From the NCBI GenBank assembly GCA_029979145.1, contig JAPOIC010000003.1:1-26775 (forward strand): a DNA stretch of 26,775 nt. Reading direction: 5' to 3'. Made by a program: the position numbers and the translations under genes. Origin of the DNA: Opitutaceae bacterium. Its GTDB lineage: Bacteria > Verrucomicrobiota > Verrucomicrobiia > Opitutales > Opitutaceae. Numbering within the stretch: the first letter of the stretch is position 1; each line of letters begins with the position of its first letter. Shown piece by piece: positions 24,031-26,775 of this stretch. The notes under the pieces are model-generated. The model saw only the letters and a list, made by a program, of their open reading frames with translations. It was not told where the DNA came from and searched no databases.

Positions 24031-24648
24031 ATGGCCCTGCACGTCCTCCAACACCCGCTCGCGGCGCACGTCATGACGCACCTGCGCGACCAGACCACGC
24101 GGCCCGCCACCTTTCGCACGCTTGCCTACCAGATCGGCCAGCTGCTCGCCATCGAGGCCACGCGCGATCTCGCCACCAAGGAAAAGACCATCACCACGCC
24201 GCTGGAGAACTACTCGGGCCAAGTGCTGGCGCGCCCGCTGGTGATCGTGCCGATCCTGCGCGCCGGCCTCGGCATGATGCAGCCTTTCCTCGACATGTTT
24301 CCCGATGTGAGCGTCGGCTACGTCGGTCTGGAGCGCGACCACGCCACCGCCGTGGCCCGCAGTTATTACTGCAAGCTCCCGCCGCTTGCCGGCACGCGCG
24401 TGCTCGTGGTCGACCCCATGCTCGCCACCGGCGGCTCGGCCGCGCAGGCGATGACCGTGGTCAAGGAAGCCGGCGCCCGCGAACTCTCCTTTGTGTGCAT
24501 CGTCTCCTCGCCGGAGGGCGTCGAAACCCTGCAGGCCGCCCACCCCGACGTGCCGATCCACACCGCCGCGCACGACCGCGAGCTCAACGACAAGAAATAC
24601 ATTCTCCCCGGCCTCGGCGATTTCGGTGACCGGCTTTACGGAACGTGA
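24031..24648 (+). CDS. upp: Uracil phosphoribosyltransferase
   Basis: 205 residues, the standard length of bacterial Upp. Landmarks are the N-terminal VLQHPLAAHVMTHLRDQTTR, ITTPLENYSGQVL, VIVPILRAGLGMMQPFLDMF, the PRPP-binding loop RVLVVDPMLATGGSAAQAM (about 123-141) and the C-terminal DKKYILPGLGDFGDRLYGT, which binds the uracil base (G-D-x-G-D). It converts uracil and PRPP to UMP and pyrophosphate in the cytosol. Its leader is a long C-tract (TCTTCACCCCCCCCCGCCG) with no Shine-Dalgarno. It follows the deoxyribosyltransferase by 19 bases and converges on the next minus gene with six bases between stops. Confidence 0.97.
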   Translation: MALHVLQHPLAAHVMTHLRDQTTRPATFRTLAYQIGQLLAIEATRDLATKEKTITTPLENYSGQVLARPLVIVPILRAGLGMMQPFLDMFPDVSVGYVGLERDHATAVARSYYCKLPPLAGTRVLVVDPMLATGGSAAQAMTVVKEAGARELSFVCIVSSPEGVETLQAAHPDVPIHTAAHDRELNDKKYILPGLGDFGDRLYGT

Positions 24649-24654
24649 ACCGCT

Positions 24655-25122
24655 TTAGGCGGCATCCCATGCCGCCAGCAATTCCGCCACGGGCGGCAGT
24701 AGCGATTCGATTGGCAACTGCGCGCGCAGCGCCGTGACCTCATCGACCAGCAACCCGCGCTGCTCCAGCCAACGCTGGGCGGCGGTCAGCAACACGCCGA
24801 GCGCGAGCTGGCGTGAACTCTGCGCGAGCGCATCACGATTGGCCGCCGAATAAACCCGCGCCGCTTCCGTGAGGGTGGCCGCGTAGGTTGCGGCTTTCTC
24901 GACGGCAGCGACGGCCGACTCCCCGCGCGCCAGCAGATCGACTTGGTCGTCCAACGACCGCCCCGTGAAATCTTCCGGCAGGCGGTGAAACAGCTGCTGC
25001 TGGGCGTGGAGCACTGCTGACAATGCCTCACCGGTCCGCCCGGGATCGCCGGAGCCCAGCACTTCGCCAACGAACTGCCGCAGCTCGCCGATCAACCGGA
25101 GGATGTAGTCCTGCCGTATCAT
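24655..25122 (-). CDS. Small helical protein of unknown function (DUF6483-like)
   Basis: 155 residues, Leu/Ala/Gln rich and predicted almost entirely helical. The start MIRQDYILRLIGELRQFVGE resembles the opening of DUF6483 proteins (x-x-D-Y-I-x-R-L-I-x-E-L). Helical stretches with repeated LL and AA pairs follow (ALSAVLHAQQQLFHRLPEDF and GVLLTAAQRWLEQRGLLVDE), suggesting a helical bundle. There is no signal peptide or transmembrane segment. I assign no function. The start at 25122 is preferred because the upstream in-frame extension covers the terminator at 25160-25191. Confidence 0.6.
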   Translation of the reverse strand: MIRQDYILRLIGELRQFVGEVLGSGDPGRTGEALSAVLHAQQQLFHRLPEDFTGRSLDDQVDLLARGESAVAAVEKAATYAATLTEAARVYSAANRDALAQSSRQLALGVLLTAAQRWLEQRGLLVDEVTALRAQLPIESLLPPVAELLAAWDAA

Positions 25123-25159
25123 GGTGCGACCACCCAAGCGACCGGCGGCCGAAAAGCAA

Positions 25160-25191
25160 ACCGGCCCGGGAGACGAACTCCGCGGGCCGGT
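25160..25191 (-). terminator. Hairpin terminator after the DUF481 gene
   Basis: The arms ACCGGCCCG (25160) and GGGCCGGT (ending 25191) pair, and inner GGAG and CTCC extend the stem with one bulged base; the loop is ACGAA. On the minus strand it is followed by TTTGCTTTTC. It lies 24 bases after the DUF481 stop and before the next minus-strand gene. Confidence 0.7.
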
Positions 25192-25214
25192 AAAAACGAA
25201 ACGGGCGGGGAGGC

Positions 25215-26279
25215 TTACTTCCAGTTCAGCACCAGGCGGGTGAAATAGGCGGTGTCGAGTTTCTCGACGCCGGCGCCGGGCTGGCTGTTGTAGTCGTTGC
25301 CAACGCCCACGCGCAGCTTCCACTTCGGGTTGGTCAGGGGAAGCTCGTAGTAGGACTCGTGCTTGATGACGAAGCTGCCGAAATCCTCGAACGCCGGCAC
25401 GTAGGAGAGGCGGTTGACCAGCTTGGAGTCACCGAACTCCCACTCGTGGTTGAGGCCGAAGTCGAGACCGACGCTCTTCACGTCCGCGGTGACGGGATTC
25501 TTGTAGCCCTCGTAGCGGAACGAGAGACCGGGGCGGCCGGTGAGCGTGCGTTTGTCCTCCTTGATGAAATAGTAGCCAAGACCAGCGGCCGCCACGTTGC
25601 AGAGCTCGATGTGCTTCACCCGATCGAAACCGATTTCGTCGCGGACATACCACGACTTCTTGTTCGAAAAATTATTCGCGTAGTCCACGCCGGCGTTGAA
25701 CTGGTCGGCGGATTTCACGTTGTCCGTCTCCTGCCGGTTGTAGGCGGTGTAGAATTGCAGCGTGTCCTCGGGCGTCTTGAGCGTGGCGCGGGCGCTGACC
25801 TGCGTGCCGAGCTGGCTCTTGTTGCCGGACTTGCCGTTCACATCGAGCGCGACTTCGTAAGCCCACTTGCGCTCCTTGGAGGCGAGCTCCTTGCGCAGCG
25901 CGACGACCTGCGGGTCCTCGGTGCCGGCGGACCAGGTGGCGGCAACCTTTTCCACCTTGGTGCTGAGCGTGCCGTCAGCCCCGACGATGGTAATGCCGGC
26001 CTCTGTGCTGCTGACGGTGCCCTGCAGGGTCGTGCCGCTGGCGAGACGAACGTTGACCGCCGCCTCGGTTTCGAAGCCGGTGACCTCGCTCTGCTTGACG
26101 ACGATGTCACCCGCAAAATCGGTCGTGAGGTGGATCTTGCCATCCTAGATCTTGGTGACTTGGCCGACCAGGCGCGTGCCGTTCTTGGTCACCACAACAT
26201 CGGCCAGCGCCGGGGAAGCGGCCACGAGCGCGGCCAGACCCACGGCGAGGACAGTGCGGAATGCGTTGGAAAAGTTCAT
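25215..26279 (-). pseudogene. DUF481 outer-membrane protein gene with an in-frame amber stop
   Basis: One frame of 355 codons runs from ATG 26279 to TAA 25215, broken only by TAG at codon 45 (26145-26147). Codons 1-26 are a signal peptide (MNFSNAFRTVLAVGLAALVA, ending SPALA). The mature start DVVVTKNGTRLVGQVTKI is then cut by the stop and continues in frame with DGKIHLTTDFAGDIVVKQSE. After a linker the DUF481 beta-barrel occupies about residues 135-354 (WAYEVALDVNGKSGNKSQLG, AYNRQETDNVKSADQFN, FRYEGYKNPVTADVKSVGLD), ending FTRLVLNWK. The barrel shows no other damage, so the lesion is recent, a sequencing error, or a read-through site; GAG, AAG or CAG are one change away. The leader is pyrimidine-rich (CCCTCCCTCCTCCGCCA). 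Confidence 0.8.
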
Positions 26280-26298
26280 TGGCGGAGGAGGGAGGGTC

Positions 26299-26327
26299 AG
26301 AGCACCGGTATTGCCGAAGAGTGTCAA
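26299..26327 (-). promoter_or_regulatory. Candidate promoter of the DUF481 gene
   Basis: On the minus strand TTGACA (26327-26322) is a perfect -35 consensus. With 17-bp spacing the -10 would be TGCTCT (26304-26299), a poor match, so the call rests on the -35 box and its position 20-50 bp before the ATG. The 18-bp palindrome lies 11 bases upstream of it. Confidence 0.4.
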
Positions 26328-26337
26328 CAATGGGCCT

Positions 26338-26355
26338 CTAAGTGGATCCACTTAG
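26338..26355. promoter_or_regulatory. Perfect 18-bp palindrome, operator candidate
   Basis: CTAAGTGGATCCACTTAG is perfectly self-complementary over 18 bases. It lies between two divergent genes, 11 bases upstream of a TTGACA box on the minus strand and 36 bases before the methyltransferase ATG on the plus strand. GGTTTTTTG follows on the plus strand, so a short terminator hairpin (7-bp stem, GATC loop) is an alternative. A site for a dimeric regulator fits the position best. Confidence 0.6.
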
Positions 26356-26391
26356 TCACGGTTTTTTGTTCACGCGCGCCCCACTCCTCCC

Positions 26392-26775
26392 ATGCTGGCG
26401 CGCATGACTCCGCAGCGACCCGCCATCCTGACCGCCGATGCCTGGCAGGACTACCAGCTGCTCGAATGCGGCGACGGCATGAAGCAGGAACGCTGGGGCG
26501 CCCACACCCTGGTGCGGCCCGACCCACAGATCATCTGGCCACGCCACGGCCGGGAACCCGGTGCGGCGTGGAAAAACTGGGACGGCTTTTATCACCGCAG
26601 CGAACGCGGCGGGGGCGAATGGGAATATCGTCGGCCCCTGCCGGAAAACTGGACCATCGGCTACGCCCCGCTGGGCCTGACCTTCAAAATCCGGCCCACG
26701 AACTTCAAGCACACCGGGCTCTTCCCCGAGCAGGCGGTGAACTGGGACTGGTTCAGCGGCCGAATCAAGTCCGCG
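26392..26775 (+). CDS. SAM-dependent methyltransferase, N-terminal part (runs off the window)
   Basis: 128 codons are visible and the frame is open at the window end. The sequence reads ADAWQDYQLLECGDGMKQER, then LVRPDPQIIWPRHGRE, a DGFYHR segment, GGGEWEYRRPLPENWTIGYA and LTFKIRPTNFKHTGLFPEQA. This order (D-S/C-G-D-G-x-K-x-E-R-x-G, R-P-D-P-Q, F-K-H-T-G-x-F-P-E-Q) is that of a class I SAM-dependent methyltransferase subfamily related to RlmI-type rRNA methyltransferases; its SAM-binding motif would lie just beyond the window. The start is ATG 26392 or ATG 26404; the leader CCCCACTCCTCC is pyrimidine-rich, which suits the first. It is divergent from the DUF481 gene. Confidence 0.8.
   Translation, partial: MLARMTPQRPAILTADAWQDYQLLECGDGMKQERWGAHTLVRPDPQIIWPRHGREPGAAWKNWDGFYHRSERGGGEWEYRRPLPENWTIGYAPLGLTFKIRPTNFKHTGLFPEQAVNWDWFSGRIKSA

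Noticed and set aside
19731..24648. Nucleotide-depletion defence island built on the deoxyribosyltransferase
   Set aside because: The neighbours are salvage, sugar and envelope genes; there is no sensor, nuclease, toxin or mobile-element gene to support it.

Overview
The window is a GC-rich, gene-dense bacterial chromosome segment. It holds about 28 protein-coding genes and one broken gene. I found no rRNA, tRNA, CRISPR array, transposase, integrase or phage gene. Several traits together suggest a Verrucomicrobiota bacterium of the Opitutaceae type: DUF5069 and DUF3016 proteins, a glycine-rich RRM protein next to a DEAD-box helicase, a GH78-type enzyme, the base composition, and start codons preceded mostly by pyrimidine tracts rather than Shine-Dalgarno sequences. 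This placement is inferred from gene content, not from a marker gene.

Layout. 1-406: a junction between the start of an MgtE-like gene (minus strand, running off the window) and the C-terminal remnant of an ABC-2 permease. 491-2508: a TerC-type transporter converging on a DCC thiol-oxidoreductase and a membrane-anchored unknown. 2564-3494: two tandem Hsp20 genes with a strong terminator. 3495-4024: a 530-bp intergenic region with palindromes. 4025-6825: a tight block of PatB/MalY aminotransferase, DUF1648 protein and DusB, bracketed on both sides by pairs of a 21-bp palindrome. 7041-10113: MarC and a GH78-like glycosidase. 10129-12722: a divergent pair, with a Pro/Ala-rich membrane-anchored protein carrying LKPRL repeats on one side and a lipoprotein plus RarD on the other. 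12688-17204 (minus): FKBP isomerase, uracil-DNA glycosylase, DEAD-box helicase, RRM protein, acyl-CoA thioesterase, Hsp15-like S4 protein and DUF3016 protein. 17255-19660 (minus): a YdeP/FdhF-like molybdopterin oxidoreductase. 19731-24648 (plus): small membrane protein, DUF5069, gluconokinase, penicillin-acylase-family hydrolase, nucleoside deoxyribosyltransferase and uracil phosphoribosyltransferase. 24655-26279 (minus): a small unknown and a DUF481 outer-membrane protein gene broken by an in-frame amber codon. 26392-end: the start of a SAM-dependent methyltransferase.

Functional themes are RNA handling and stress (Hsp20 pair, DEAD-box plus RRM, Hsp15-like, Dus), pyrimidine salvage (deoxyribosyltransferase plus Upp) and envelope proteins. 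There is no clear defence or secondary-metabolite island. The signals most worth following are non-coding or architectural: the paired palindromes around the malY-dus block, the operator-like 18-bp palindrome beside a TTGACA box, the pyrimidine-rich leaders, the amber-interrupted DUF481 gene and the LKPRL-repeat protein.
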